From contig NZ_JAUOEO010000001.1 in assembly GCF_030540825.1 (NCBI RefSeq), positions 3,857,001-3,921,000 on the forward strand: 64,000 nt of DNA, written 5' to 3'. The position numbers were made by a program, and so were the translations under genes. The notes beneath the pieces are model-generated. The model was not told where the DNA came from. It saw only the letters and a program-made list of their open reading frames with translations, and did no database searches. Of this stretch, positions 16,656 to 28,079 are shown piece by piece; positions within the stretch are counted from its first letter, which is position 1; the number at the start of each line of letters is the position of its first letter. This DNA is from Flavivirga spongiicola (lineage in GTDB: Bacteria; Bacteroidota; Bacteroidia; Flavobacteriales; Flavobacteriaceae).

Positions 16656-16733
16656 CATTGTGAGGAACGAAGTGACGTAACAATCTTATAAACCGAAACT
16701 GCAAACTTTTATAGGACTAATTTTACATGTCAA

Positions 16734-17234
16734 TTAAAGCAGTTGTTTCGTTATTTCATATAGCGCAATATTGGTTGCTTGTACCACATTCATGCTACTG
16801 TTTTGTCCATACATGTCTATATGAACAATAGCATCAGACCTATTTAAAATAGTTTCAGAGACTCCAAAATTTTCATCGCCAATAATCAAAGCAATAGGTT
16901 TTTCTATTGAAAATTTAAAATTATGAATAGGTTTACTTGTATCTGTAATTTCCAATGAAACGATTTGATAACCATTGCTCTTTAATGCTTCAACTATTTT
17001 TGAAGCAGACTTAAAAATCTCAAAATTAACTGCTTTTTCGGTAGCTCTTGAGGTTTTTGTCATTTTCCGTCCAAGTGGAATATGATCACCACAAAGAATC
17101 AGTTTTTCAATTCCAAAAGCATCAGAAATTCTAAATAAACTCCCAATGTTAGGTGCATTTGTTACATGATCACAAACTAAAGTGATAGGGAAGGAGCGTT
17201 TGGTAAAGTTTGTATTGTAGTGTGTTAGTTGCAT
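16734..17234 (-). CDS. TrmH/SpoU family RNA 2'-O-methyltransferase
   Basis: This 166-residue protein has the three SPOUT motifs: NAPNIGSLFRISDAFGI (about 27-43), PIALIIGDENFGVSE (about 112-126) and DMYGQNSSMNVVQATNIAL (about 139-157). The last two form the knotted SAM site. There is no extra N-terminal substrate-binding domain, so it is the minimal type, like TrmL. It would methylate a ribose in tRNA or rRNA; the exact target is not readable. The start at 17234 is the only good ATG. Confidence 0.88.
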   Translation of the reverse strand: MQLTHYNTNFTKRSFPITLVCDHVTNAPNIGSLFRISDAFGIEKLILCGDHIPLGRKMTKTSRATEKAVNFEIFKSASKIVEALKSNGYQIVSLEITDTSKPIHNFKFSIEKPIALIIGDENFGVSETILNRSDAIVHIDMYGQNSSMNVVQATNIALYEITKQLL

Positions 17235-17273
17235 ATTTTTTGTTGGCAGTATTCGGTCTTTGGTCTCAGTTTT

Positions 17274-17302
17274 TCTTTGCGTCTTTGCGCCTTTGCGAGA
17301 AA
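17274..17302. repeat. Low-complexity intergenic repeat (TTTGCG type), copy 1
   Basis: TCTTTGCGTCTTTGCGCC followed by TTTGCGAGAAA recurs in inverse orientation near 20168-20200 (TTTCTCGCGAAGACGC, then AAAGGCGCAAAG). A decayed form lies near 17897-17915. The neighbouring text (CGGTCTTTGGTCTCAG) also recurs near 17880. This is a dispersed intergenic repeat with no gene. Confidence 0.6.
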
Positions 17303-17324
17303 CATTTTTGAGTGTTCAGTAAAT

Positions 17325-17483
17325 TTATCCTCTATAGTTTAATAAAAACCATATTATAATTGAAAGAACTAGTATGAATATTAAAACTTTTAAAGCTATA
17401 ATCAATATTTTTTTTAATGTAATTTCTCCGTCAGAATCTACATGAAAAATAAAATCAATAAGAATAAGTAAGAGGTCTTTCAT
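17325..17483 (-). CDS. Small one- or two-helix membrane protein (52 aa)
   Basis: The frame from the ATG at 17483 to TAA at 17325-17327 encodes MKDLLLILIDFIFHVDSDGE, then ITLKKILIIALKVLIFILVL, then SIIIWFLLNYRG. A strongly hydrophobic helix spans about 25-48, with a shorter one at 4-13, joined by an acidic loop. I do not recognise the family. Its position, 44 bp after the stop of a zinc-ribbon membrane protein on the same strand, suggests the two may be transcribed together. Confidence 0.55.
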   Translation of the reverse strand: MKDLLLILIDFIFHVDSDGEITLKKILIIALKVLIFILVLSIIIWFLLNYRG

Positions 17484-17527
17484 AAATAAAAGTGTTTCAA
17501 TTTCAAAAGAAATTTGTTTGAGAGTAC

Positions 17528-17860
17528 TTACTTAACCATAGTCCTATTGAAACCACTTGTTCTTGCTTTATCACTAAAACCGATTGCGATTGGAATTGTT
17601 GCAGTTAATGTACTAACTAATCCTAAATCCCATAACATAATAGTAACCAAAATTGCTATCAAAATACCTCCGATTAGAATAAGTTTGTTAGGTTCAGCAT
17701 GTAATCTATTAATATGTCTTTTAGTATGATTTCCGCAATGCTTACATCGCTCATTAATCTCATTTTTACCATATTCTAATAAAAAATCATGTCGATTTGT
17801 AGTTTTGGTTTTTAAATAATTCTCTTTTTTACAAGAACTACAATAGTAACTTAATTTCAT
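17528..17860 (-). CDS. Zinc-ribbon membrane protein, hypothetical
   Basis: This 110-residue protein has two CxxC pairs, C7-C10 and C39-C42, forming a likely zinc ribbon on the cytoplasmic side. Two membrane helices follow at about 59-77 and 80-98 (LILIGGILIAILVTIMLW). Nothing catalytic is visible. It resembles the small zinc-ribbon membrane proteins common in Flavobacteriaceae, whose role is unknown. A 52-residue membrane protein follows downstream. Confidence 0.7.
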   Translation of the reverse strand: MKLSYYCSSCKKENYLKTKTTNRHDFLLEYGKNEINERCKHCGNHTKRHINRLHAEPNKLILIGGILIAILVTIMLWDLGLVSTLTATIPIAIGFSDKARTSGFNRTMVK

Positions 17861-17929
17861 GTTAGTTTATAGATTATAGTGTTCAGTCTTCAGTCTCATT
17901 TTTTCTTTACGTCTTAGCAAAAATCTTAC

Positions 17930-18601
17930 TTAATTTTCAAAAACATATTTAACAATATTAGCTCCCATTTTAAGTGCTTTTTCTCTAACATCTGCAGGGT
18001 CGTTATGCACTTCTGTATCTTCCCAACCATCACCTAGATCACTTTCGTAAGTAAATAACAATACCAATCGATCTTCTTGAAAGATTCCAAAAGCTTGTGG
18101 GCGTTTACCATCGTGCTCATGAATTTTAGGTAAGCCTTTTGGGAATTTATAAGGCATATTAAATATTTTGTGACTAGTAGAGAGTTCAACCAAGTCTTTA
18201 TCAGGGAATACCTTTTTTAGCTCTTTGGTTATAAAAGGCTCCATACCGTAGTTGTCGTCTATATGTAAAAAACCACCAGAAATTAAATAGTTTCTTAAGT
18301 TTTCGGCGTCTGCTTCGCTAAAAAATACATTGCCATGTCCTGTCATATGCAATAAGGGAAATTGAAAAACATCAGGACTCCCAACTTCTACGGTTTGCGG
18401 TTTGGGTGCAATTTTGGTGTTTATATTTTGATTACAAAAAGCAATCAAATTTGGTAATGCTGTCGGATTGCCATACCAATCACCACCACCTTTATATTTT
18501 AAAATGGCCAAATCTTGAGCCATGCAGTTACCAGCCATTAAAGAAATACTAATGACAAGAACTTTTGTAAGATTTTCAATTTTAACCCAACTAAGTATCA
18601 T
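17930..18601 (-). CDS. DUF4159 domain secreted protein
   Basis: This 223-residue protein has an N-terminal signal peptide (about 9-28, ending GNCMAQ). The DUF4159 body includes LAILKYKGGGDWYGNP, FPLLHMTGHGNVFFSE, GGFLHIDDNYGM and the late segment LGDGWEDTEVHNDP. Members have a glutamine-amidotransferase-like fold and lie in MoxR/von Willebrand type clusters in many bacteria; here it stands alone. It is probably periplasmic, and its function is unknown. The start is 25 bp from the divergent DUF1223 gene. Confidence 0.87.
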   Translation of the reverse strand: MILSWVKIENLTKVLVISISLMAGNCMAQDLAILKYKGGGDWYGNPTALPNLIAFCNQNINTKIAPKPQTVEVGSPDVFQFPLLHMTGHGNVFFSEADAENLRNYLISGGFLHIDDNYGMEPFITKELKKVFPDKDLVELSTSHKIFNMPYKFPKGLPKIHEHDGKRPQAFGIFQEDRLVLLFTYESDLGDGWEDTEVHNDPADVREKALKMGANIVKYVFEN

Positions 18602-18626
18602 AGATCCAAAAATAAAAAGAATTGCT

Positions 18627-19355
18627 ATGCAAAAGATACTTTTAACTATAATTATGTTATCATTTTTCTTTCAGCCGAAAAAAGTAGAAACATTTAAGCC
18701 TCTTGTTGTTTTAGAGTTGTTTACATCTCAAGGTTGTTCTAGTTGCCCTCCAGCAGATGATTTACTAAATGAAGTTAAATCTAAATATTCTGACAATCAG
18801 ATTGTTGCTTTGTCTTACCACGTAGATTATTGGAATTATATTGGTTGGAAAGACCCTTTTAGCAAGAAAGAGTTTAGTAATAAACAACGCGCTTATGGCA
18901 GAAAGTTTAATAGTAGCTCCATTTATACGCCACAGATAGTTGTAAATGGAAAAGAACATTTTGTTGGTTCTAAAAAAGGCGTTATGAAATCAAAACTTGA
19001 TAGTTATTTAAAAAAGACCTCTCTAAACAGAGTCGTACTTAGTAATATAAAAAAAGAGAACGGAGCAATTTCTTTAGACTATAAAGTAGAAGGGGCTATT
19101 AATAAAAAGACATTAAGAATAGCTTTGGTTATTAATGAAAGGATCACTTCAATTAAGCGTGGTGAAAACAGAAATAGAACACTCAAAAATGCTAATATTG
19201 TAGTGGAGGAAGTTTATCTAAATTTAGATTCAGGAAATGGAAAAGGAAGCATTTCTATTCCAGATATAGTCACTCAAAATGATGATTTATCTATAGTAGC
19301 ACTTATACAAGCTGAAAATTTAGATATTACAGGAGGTGGTCAAATAAAATTATAG
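18627..19355 (+). CDS. DUF1223 thioredoxin-like secreted protein
   Basis: This 242-residue protein starts at the ATG at 18627, which opens a short signal peptide. The upstream open frame back to 18522 lies inside the opposite gene and is rejected. The domain begins VVLELFTSQGCSSCPPADDL, with Cys37 and Cys40 in a CxxC arrangement, followed by LSYHVDYWNYIGWKDPFS and YTPQIVVNGKEHFVGS. The family has a thioredoxin fold and is often periplasmic; its redox partner is unknown. Its last 6 nt overlap the end of rsmE on the opposite strand. Confidence 0.88.
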   Translation: MQKILLTIIMLSFFFQPKKVETFKPLVVLELFTSQGCSSCPPADDLLNEVKSKYSDNQIVALSYHVDYWNYIGWKDPFSKKEFSNKQRAYGRKFNSSSIYTPQIVVNGKEHFVGSKKGVMKSKLDSYLKKTSLNRVVLSNIKKENGAISLDYKVEGAINKKTLRIALVINERITSIKRGENRNRTLKNANIVVEEVYLNLDSGNGKGSISIPDIVTQNDDLSIVALIQAENLDITGGGQIKL

Positions 19356-20057
19356 TTCATTTATAAAAGCTACTGAATGACAAGCAACAATAGCAGCTGT
19401 TTCTGTGCGTAATCGCGTGTTTCCTAAAGTTACAGGGTTAAAGTTATTTAGAAGTGCTTGCTCGATTTCTTTAACACTAAAATCACCTTCGGGTCCAATT
19501 AAAATAGTAATGTCCTGTTTTGGTTTTAGTGATTCTTTTAAAGATGTTCTATCGGTCTCTTCACAATGTGCGATGAACAAACCACCATTAAAACCTTGTT
19601 TTAAAAAAGCTTTAAAAGTAATAGCATCATTTAATTTTGGTAAATAACAATTTAAAGATTGTTTCATAGCCGATTGTAAAATACGCTCGAAACGTTCTGG
19701 TTTAATGACTTTACGCTCGCTATGGTCACAAATAATAGGTGTGATGCTATCTATGCCTATTTCAGTAGCTTTTTCTAAAAACCATTCGTAGCGATCGTTC
19801 ATTTTTGTCGGTGCAACAGCTAGATGTAAATGATAATCTCTTTTTGGTTGTAGTGATTTAGACACCATAATGGCCGTACACTTGTTAATATTTGGTATGG
19901 CAATTTCGGCAGTAAATAACCAACCATGACCATTTGTAATATGCAATATATCCCCAACATTCTTTCGTAAGACCTTTACAATATGTTTGCTTTCTTCTTT
20001 TGGGAAAGAAAACTGCTCAGTATTTTTTGTTATATCTGGATTATAAAATAATTGCAT
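19350..20057 (-). CDS. rsmE: 16S rRNA (uracil(1498)-N(3))-methyltransferase RsmE
   Basis: This 235-residue protein begins with the PUA-like RsmE N-terminal domain (KEESKHIVKVLRKNVGDILH). The SPOUT domain follows, with PTKMNDRYEWFLEKATEIGI, CDHSERKVIKPER, and the knot motif ITILIGPEGDFSVKEI plus VTLGNTRLRTETAAI. It methylates N3 of U1498 in 16S rRNA using SAM. The length and all motifs are normal. It converges on the DUF1223 gene with a 6-nt overlap. Confidence 0.95.
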   Translation of the reverse strand: MQLFYNPDITKNTEQFSFPKEESKHIVKVLRKNVGDILHITNGHGWLFTAEIAIPNINKCTAIMVSKSLQPKRDYHLHLAVAPTKMNDRYEWFLEKATEIGIDSITPIICDHSERKVIKPERFERILQSAMKQSLNCYLPKLNDAITFKAFLKQGFNGGLFIAHCEETDRTSLKESLKPKQDITILIGPEGDFSVKEIEQALLNNFNPVTLGNTRLRTETAAIVACHSVAFINEL

Positions 20058-20159
20058 AAGGCGAAGATAGAAAGGATTTACGATTTGCGATTGCGGATTT
20101 TTGATTTTTTGAGCTACTTGTATAGCAAACTATACTGATTGTTGATTACTGAACACTGA

Positions 20160-20256
20160 ATACTAATTTCTCGCGAAGACGCAAAGGCGCAAAGAAAAAA
20201 TCGTGAATTACAATATCAAGTACTGCCAACTGCTACTGAATACTGAACACTGCATA
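20160..20256. repeat. Low-complexity intergenic repeats (TTTGCG type and ACTGAACACTG type)
   Basis: TTTCTCGCGAAGACGC plus AAAGGCGCAAAG at about 20168-20196 is the inverse of 17274-17302. Around it, ACTGAACACTGAATACT (near 20149) and ACTGAATACTGAACACTG (near 20234) repeat within 90 bp. They are dispersed intergenic repeats between rsmE and tsaD without coding content. Confidence 0.55.
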
Positions 20257-21279
20257 CTATATTTTAAGTCTAGCTGAAGCCATAACATTCTGTTCAGCAA
20301 AATCACCTTCCAAATATTTTAAGTAGCCTACAATAGCTATCATAGCAGCATTATCTGTGGTAAATTCAAATTTAGGGACGTATGTTGTCCAACCAAATTT
20401 TTGTTCACCGTCTTTTAAAGCCTTACGTATACCGGAATTTGCAGAAACGCCACCACCAATAGCAATTTGTTTAATCCCTGTTTGCTTTGTAGCAAGTTTT
20501 AATTTGTCAATTAAAATACCAATGATGGTATATTGTATAGAGGCACAAATATCATTTAGATTTTCTTCAATAAAGCGAGGGCTTGCTTTTACTTCTCTCT
20601 GAACAAAATATAGAATAGCTGTTTTTAAACCGGAAAAACTAAAGTTTAAACCGCCTACTTTTGGTTTTGTAAATTGGTACGCCTTCGGATTTCCCATTTG
20701 TGCGCGTTTATCAATTTCTGGCCCCGCTGGATACCCTAAACCAAGGATTTTTCCACTTTTATCATAAGCCTCCCCTACAGCATCATCAATGGTTTCACCA
20801 ATGACAGTCATATCAAAATAGCTTTTCACTTCAACAATTTGTGTATGTCCGCCAGAAATGGTCATTGCAATAAAAGGAAATGATGGTTTATTAAAACCTT
20901 CTTCATCAATAAAATGAGCTAAAATATGTGCTTGCATGTGGTTAACATCAATTAGCGGAATATCTAAGCCATAAGCTAAAGATTTAGCAAAGGAGGTTCC
21001 CACTAATAAAGATCCCATTAAGCCAGGGCCGCGAGTAAAAGCAATAGCATGTAGTTGATCTTTAGTTACACCTGCTTTTTTTAATGCTTGATGTACTACC
21101 GGGACGATATTTTGTTGGTGAGCTCTGGATGCCAATTCTGGTACCACACCACCAAATTCTTCATGTATTTTTTGACTTGCCACAACATTGCTTAAAATCT
21201 TTCCGTTGTGTATTATAGATGCAGCTGTATCATCGCAGGACGACTCAATTCCCAGAATGTAAATATTTTGTGAGGACAT
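20257..21279 (-). CDS. tsaD: tRNA threonylcarbamoyladenosine biosynthesis protein TsaD
   Basis: This 340-residue protein has the ASKHA fold. It begins ILGIESSCDDTAASI, has the metal-binding HMQAH motif (His114, His118), FIAMTISGGHTQIV, and the late ATP-binding block IAIGGGVSANSGIR. TsaD transfers the threonylcarbamoyl group to A37 of ANN-decoding tRNAs, working with TsaB, TsaC and TsaE (not in this window). The length is standard. It diverges from tamB across a 164-bp gap that carries a likely promoter. Confidence 0.96.
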   Translation of the reverse strand: MSSQNIYILGIESSCDDTAASIIHNGKILSNVVASQKIHEEFGGVVPELASRAHQQNIVPVVHQALKKAGVTKDQLHAIAFTRGPGLMGSLLVGTSFAKSLAYGLDIPLIDVNHMQAHILAHFIDEEGFNKPSFPFIAMTISGGHTQIVEVKSYFDMTVIGETIDDAVGEAYDKSGKILGLGYPAGPEIDKRAQMGNPKAYQFTKPKVGGLNFSFSGLKTAILYFVQREVKASPRFIEENLNDICASIQYTIIGILIDKLKLATKQTGIKQIAIGGGVSANSGIRKALKDGEQKFGWTTYVPKFEFTTDNAAMIAIVGYLKYLEGDFAEQNVMASARLKI

Positions 21280-21355
21280 TAGTAAATATTAGGCACAATA
21301 ATTGTTAATTTTGAAACAGAATAAAAATCTAATACATAGTTTTTATTCGTAAGTA

Positions 21356-21363
21356 CAAAAATA
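21356..21363 (-). promoter_or_regulatory. Putative -7 box for tsaD
   Basis: On the minus strand the bases read TATTTTTG, an exact TAnnTTTG match, 77 nt before the tsaD start in the divergent tsaD/tamB gap. The -33 element is weak (TTTG with a short spacer). Confidence 0.35.
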
Positions 21364-21443
21364 GGGTATTCTTAATTCAAATTATAATTTAAAAAGACAT
21401 CAAAAAATTCTTAAAAATAGTATCAAAAATTGTAGGCATTATT

Positions 21444-24400
21444 TTGCTGCTTTTCATCATTTTGGTGCTAGTGCTTTCTATACCCCCAATTCAAACGAGT
21501 TTAGGTAATTATGCTACAAAAAGAATCAATGAAGATTTTGGAACTAATATAAATATTGATAAAGTTGGCTTACAGTTTAATGGCGATGTTGAGCTTAAAA
21601 ATATTTACATAGAAGATTACAAAAAAGATACGCTTATAAATATAACAGAATTAAACACTTCTATTTTAAATTACAGAAATTTATCTAATGGCAAATTAGA
21701 ATTTGGAGATATAGATATTATAGATCTGGTTTTCAATATAAAAACCTATGAAGGAGCAAGAGATACCAATTTGGATGTTTTTGTTGCTAAGTTGGAGGGA
21801 GACAATCCGACCAAAGGAGATGGCAGTTTTTTACTGTCCTCTAGTGATGTATCTATTTATAACGGTATTTTTAGACTATCTGATGAAAATAGAGAAACCA
21901 CAAACGTTCTTCATTTTAATAGTTTAAACATTAATGCTACCAATTTTTTAATTAAGGGGAGTGACGTAAGTGCCAGAATTAATACATTGTCTCTTAAAGA
22001 TAGCCGTGGACTGGTTATGGAAAATTTAATGACGGATTTTGCATATACATTAAAAGATATGACGTTTGCAAATCTTCAAATAAAAACACCTCATTCTGTT
22101 TTAAACGGCCATTTAAAATTTTCTTATGATAGAAAAGATTTGCAATTCTTTACAGATAAAGTTTTGGTTTCAGCGAGTTTTAAAGATTCTAATGTACAAT
22201 TAGATGAGCTTAATACATTTTATAATGAATTTGGAACAAATCAATCGGCTAAATTTAGTGTCGATTTATCCGGTACTTTAAACGATTTACAAACAACAAA
22301 CTTAAAATTGAATACCAGTAGAAATACAAGGGTTTACGGAGATATCAATTTTAAAAATTTATTTAATAAAGAAGAAGATAATTTTTATATGAACGGAGAT
22401 TTTAGAAACTTATCTTCGACATATAGAGATTTAAAAGGTTTATTACCAAATGTTTTAGGACAGGCTATACCCTCGTCGTTTGATCGATTAGGTATGTTTA
22501 TTATTGTTGGAAATTCACAAGTAACATCCTCTAAAGTAATTGCAGATATTGAAATAGTTACAGAGTTAGGTTTTGTTGATTCAAATTTAGAAATATCAAG
22601 AATTAATGATATTGATAATGCTTCTTACAAAGGAAACATCATTTTTGAAGAATTTGATTTTGGAACATTCCTTAATGATCCGGCAGTTGGAAATGCGTCT
22701 TTAAATTTTGACGTAAATGGTAAAGGGTTTATTGCAGAGAACATTAATACGCAAGTAAAAGGAGATGTTTTTGAAGTTGATTATAACGATTACAATTATA
22801 AAGGGGTAAAAGTTGCGGGAAACGTTAGAAACAAAATTTTTGATGGAAATCTAGCTGTGAATGATAAAAACTTAAGATTAAGTTTTGCAGGACTTATTGA
22901 TTTTTCTGAAGTTATCAAGAAGTACGATTTCGATGCTAATGTTGAATATGCAAATTTAAAGGCGCTAAATTTTGTAAAGAAAGATAGTATTTCCATCTTT
23001 AGAAGTCGTGTTAAAATGAATATGAATGCAAGTGATTATGATGATGCTCATGGTAAAATTTCTTTCAGGAAAACATCTTATAAAAATCAAAATGATGATT
23101 ATTACTTCAATAAATTTGATGTGTTTTCTCGATTTGAAGGTCATACACGATTTATTGAATTTAATTCCCCGGATATTATCGAAGGTGATTTAAAAGGACG
23201 TTTTGTATTTAAAGATTTAAGGAAGCTATTCGAAAATTCATTAGGGCACATTTATACTAATTATGTTCCGCATGAAGTAGCGACAAATCAAAGTATAGAT
23301 TTTAACTTTAAAATTTATAACAAGATTATTGAAGTGGTTTACCCTGAAATTGAACTAGGTAAAAATACATATATAAGAGGGCGTGTTGAAAGTGATGAAA
23401 AGAACTTTAACCTCACATTTAAATCACCAAAAATTAGATTGCTGGACAATTTTGCTAATAATATTGAGTTGCAAGTAGATAATAGTAATCCGCTTTTCAA
23501 TACTTATATAGAAGTAGATAGTTTAAATACAAAGTATTACAATGTCTCTAAATTTAATTTAATTAATGTAACTGTAAATGATACCTTGTTTATGCGATCC
23601 GAGTTTAAAGGAGGTAAGAGTAATAATGATAGTTATAATTTGAGTTTTTATCATACCATTAATGAAGAAAATGAATCTGTTATTGGTTTTAAAAAATCTG
23701 ATGTAACTATTAAAAACAATAAATGGTTTATTAACGAAAATAAAGATAGATTTAATAAAATTTCTTTCAATAAAGACTTTACAAAGTTTGATATCGATAA
23801 GTTTAAAATTAATCATAAAAATGAGGAAATCAGGCTTTCCGGTTTCATAAGAGATTCTACAGAAAAGGATTTAAAACTAAACTTTAAAAATGTTGATTTA
23901 GCAAAAATAACACCGGATATAGATAGTATTGCCTTAGCAGGCAATGTGAATGGTAAGTTAGATATTCTTCAGCAGAAGGGGAGTTATTTACCAAATTCAA
24001 CAGTAATTATAAATGACTTTAAAGTCAATAACTTTCCTTTAGGGGATTTTGATGCCACCATTACAGGAAATAAAAATCTCACGAATTATGTTGTAGATGC
24101 TAAAATTAAGAATGATAAATCTAACTCTTTTAAAGCAGATGGAAATATTTCCGTTGGTAAAAATCTACCTAAAATAGATGTCAATCTAACTTTTAACGAA
24201 TTCAATTTGCAACCTTTAAATCCGTTATTAGATGGGGTGTTAAGTCATATTAGAGGCCTGGTATTTGGTGAGGCTAAGATAGTTGGAAACCTTAATAAAC
24301 CAGATATAAATGGAGACTTAACTTTAACAAACTCTGGTTTTGGTATACCTTATTTAAATGTAGATTATAGCTTCAATGAAAATGCTTCAGTAACTTTAAA

Positions 24401-25847
24401 AAACCAAAGTTTTATTTTTAATAAGATTCGGTTAACAGATACAAAGTTTAATTCCAAGGGTCAACTTAATGGTATGTTGAGTCATGTTAACCTTTCTAAG
24501 TGGCGTTTAGATTTAGACTTGCGAACCCCTCGATTATTAGTACTTGATACTAAAGAAGCTGAAGACGTTTTGTATTATGGTACTGGTTTTATAGGTGGAA
24601 GGGCAAGTATCTTTGGGCCAACAGAACAATTGGTTATTGATGTAGTTGGAGAAACCAAGCGCGGTACCGTATTTAAAATTCCACTTAGTGACGCTGAATC
24701 CTTTGGAGATAATTCTTTTATCCATTTTATAACAAAAGATGAAAAAGAGGCCAGAAGAAAGGGAGAAGACGTTACTTTTAACGAGATTGAAGGATTGGAA
24801 TTAGATTTTGATTTAGATCTTACGGAAGAAGCCGAGGTGGAAATTATTATTGATAAAAATACAGGACACTCATTAAAGGGACGCGGTAGAGGTGGTTTAT
24901 TAGTGGAAATTAATACAAATAGTAAATTTAATATGTGGGGAGATTTCTCTGTATTTGAAGGTGTTTATAATTTTGCTTATGGCGGTTTAATTCAAAAAGA
25001 ATTTATTGTGCAACCAGGTGGTACGCTATCATGGGATGGAGATCCGTTAAATGCCATAATGAACATGAATGCTATTTACAAAACGCAAGCAAACCCTTCA
25101 CCATTGTTAGACAATCCAATAAATAGAAGTATTCCTGTTGAATTGAATATTAGTTTAAAAGGAAATTTAGAAAAACCCGATCCAGAGTTTAGTTTTGAGT
25201 TTCCTAATGTAAATTCAACTATTAAATCGGAGCTACAATATCGCTTGGAATCTGATGATGACAGGCAAAATCAAGCATTATATTTTTTAGCGACAGGCGG
25301 CTCATTTAAAAATAGAGGAGCAGGGGAGTTTAATGTATCTGGTACAATTGCAGAAAGATTAAATGGCATTATTGGCGGTATTTTTACTAACGGAGATGGA
25401 AAACTCAATATAGGATTAAATTACGAGGCAGGTCAAAATAGACCAGATTATCAAACTGGGGATAGAGTTGGAGTTACTTTACAAACACAAATTAGTGACC
25501 GGGTACTTATAAATGGTAAAGTAGGTGTTCCGGTAGGTGGTGCAGGAGCAACCGAAACCGTTATTGCAGGAGATGTAGAAATTGATTTTCTATTAAACGA
25601 AGATGGCACACTAACTGCTAAAGTATTTAATAGAGAAAATAGTATTAGAAATTTTGGTGAAGCGATAGGTTATACTCAAGGTGTTGGGCTTTCATACAGT
25701 GTCGATTTTGATACCTTTAAAGAATTACTTCAAAACTTCTTTAAGAAATCTAAAAAAGAAGACATAGCTCCTCAAGAAAAAACAGAAGAAAAAGAAGCTA
25801 ATGCATTACCGAATTTCATTAAAGTGAAGCCTTCTACACAAAAATAA
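21444..25847 (+). CDS. tamB: TamB-like translocation and assembly module protein
   Basis: This protein of about 1467 residues has an N-terminal membrane anchor, a very long beta-helical body of AsmA/TamB type, and a C-terminal TamB (DUF490) domain at about 1000-1430. That domain includes FGEAKIVGNLNKPDINGDLT, FSVFEGVYNFAYGGLIQ and GIPVELNISLKG-like blocks. It spans the periplasm and helps lipid transport or outer-membrane protein assembly. The start is odd: 21444 is a TTG, while in-frame codons upstream (KDIKKFLKIVSKIVGII) look like the true basic N-terminus but contain no ATG, GTG or TTG before a stop at 21390. The real start may use a rare codon. Confidence 0.9.
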   Translation: MLLFIILVLVLSIPPIQTSLGNYATKRINEDFGTNINIDKVGLQFNGDVELKNIYIEDYKKDTLINITELNTSILNYRNLSNGKLEFGDIDIIDLVFNIKTYEGARDTNLDVFVAKLEGDNPTKGDGSFLLSSSDVSIYNGIFRLSDENRETTNVLHFNSLNINATNFLIKGSDVSARINTLSLKDSRGLVMENLMTDFAYTLKDMTFANLQIKTPHSVLNGHLKFSYDRKDLQFFTDKVLVSASFKDSNVQLDELNTFYNEFGTNQSAKFSVDLSGTLNDLQTTNLKLNTSRNTRVYGDINFKNLFNKEEDNFYMNGDFRNLSSTYRDLKGLLPNVLGQAIPSSFDRLGMFIIVGNSQVTSSKVIADIEIVTELGFVDSNLEISRINDIDNASYKGNIIFEEFDFGTFLNDPAVGNASLNFDVNGKGFIAENINTQVKGDVFEVDYNDYNYKGVKVAGNVRNKIFDGNLAVNDKNLRLSFAGLIDFSEVIKKYDFDANVEYANLKALNFVKKDSISIFRSRVKMNMNASDYDDAHGKISFRKTSYKNQNDDYYFNKFDVFSRFEGHTRFIEFNSPDIIEGDLKGRFVFKDLRKLFENSLGHIYTNYVPHEVATNQSIDFNFKIYNKIIEVVYPEIELGKNTYIRGRVESDEKNFNLTFKSPKIRLLDNFANNIELQVDNSNPLFNTYIEVDSLNTKYYNVSKFNLINVTVNDTLFMRSEFKGGKSNNDSYNLSFYHTINEENESVIGFKKSDVTIKNNKWFINENKDRFNKISFNKDFTKFDIDKFKINHKNEEIRLSGFIRDSTEKDLKLNFKNVDLAKITPDIDSIALAGNVNGKLDILQQKGSYLPNSTVIINDFKVNNFPLGDFDATITGNKNLTNYVVDAKIKNDKSNSFKADGNISVGKNLPKIDVNLTFNEFNLQPLNPLLDGVLSHIRGLVFGEAKIVGNLNKPDINGDLTLTNSGFGIPYLNVDYSFNENASVTLKNQSFIFNKIRLTDTKFNSKGQLNGMLSHVNLSKWRLDLDLRTPRLLVLDTKEAEDVLYYGTGFIGGRASIFGPTEQLVIDVVGETKRGTVFKIPLSDAESFGDNSFIHFITKDEKEARRKGEDVTFNEIEGLELDFDLDLTEEAEVEIIIDKNTGHSLKGRGRGGLLVEINTNSKFNMWGDFSVFEGVYNFAYGGLIQKEFIVQPGGTLSWDGDPLNAIMNMNAIYKTQANPSPLLDNPINRSIPVELNISLKGNLEKPDPEFSFEFPNVNSTIKSELQYRLESDDDRQNQALYFLATGGSFKNRGAGEFNVSGTIAERLNGIIGGIFTNGDGKLNIGLNYEAGQNRPDYQTGDRVGVTLQTQISDRVLINGKVGVPVGGAGATETVIAGDVEIDFLLNEDGTLTAKVFNRENSIRNFGEAIGYTQGVGLSYSVDFDTFKELLQNFFKKSKKEDIAPQEKTEEKEANALPNFIKVKPSTQK

Positions 25848-26004
25848 ACGGCCTTTTTTTACTTTATTTATAGCTGTTTTCATAATAAAACGATTTTTTT
25901 TATTAACTCAAACGTTATAGTTTAACAACTATAATTAAAATAAGATAAATGCTATAGATATGTGCATTTTGTTTATTAATTTTACCTGTAAATAATAAAA
26001 TTTG

Positions 26005-28010
<2,006 letters not shown>

Positions 28011-28021
28011 ATTATTAATTT

Positions 28022-28068
28022 AGTCCGCAGAGTAACTTTATTAATAAAGCAACTCTGTGGACTTTTTA
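28022..28068 (+). terminator. Rho-independent terminator after pfkA-gap
   Basis: AGTCCGCAGAGT (28022-28033) pairs with ACTCTGTGGACT (28052-28063), with one G-T wobble. The inner palindrome CTTTATTAATAAAG extends the stem, and a T-rich tail follows. Confidence 0.85.
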
Positions 28069-28079
28069 TTTAAAAACTT

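Noticed and set aside
18522..18626. Upstream extension of the DUF1223 protein
   Set aside because: It overlaps the opposite DUF4159 gene. The signal peptide starts at 18627.
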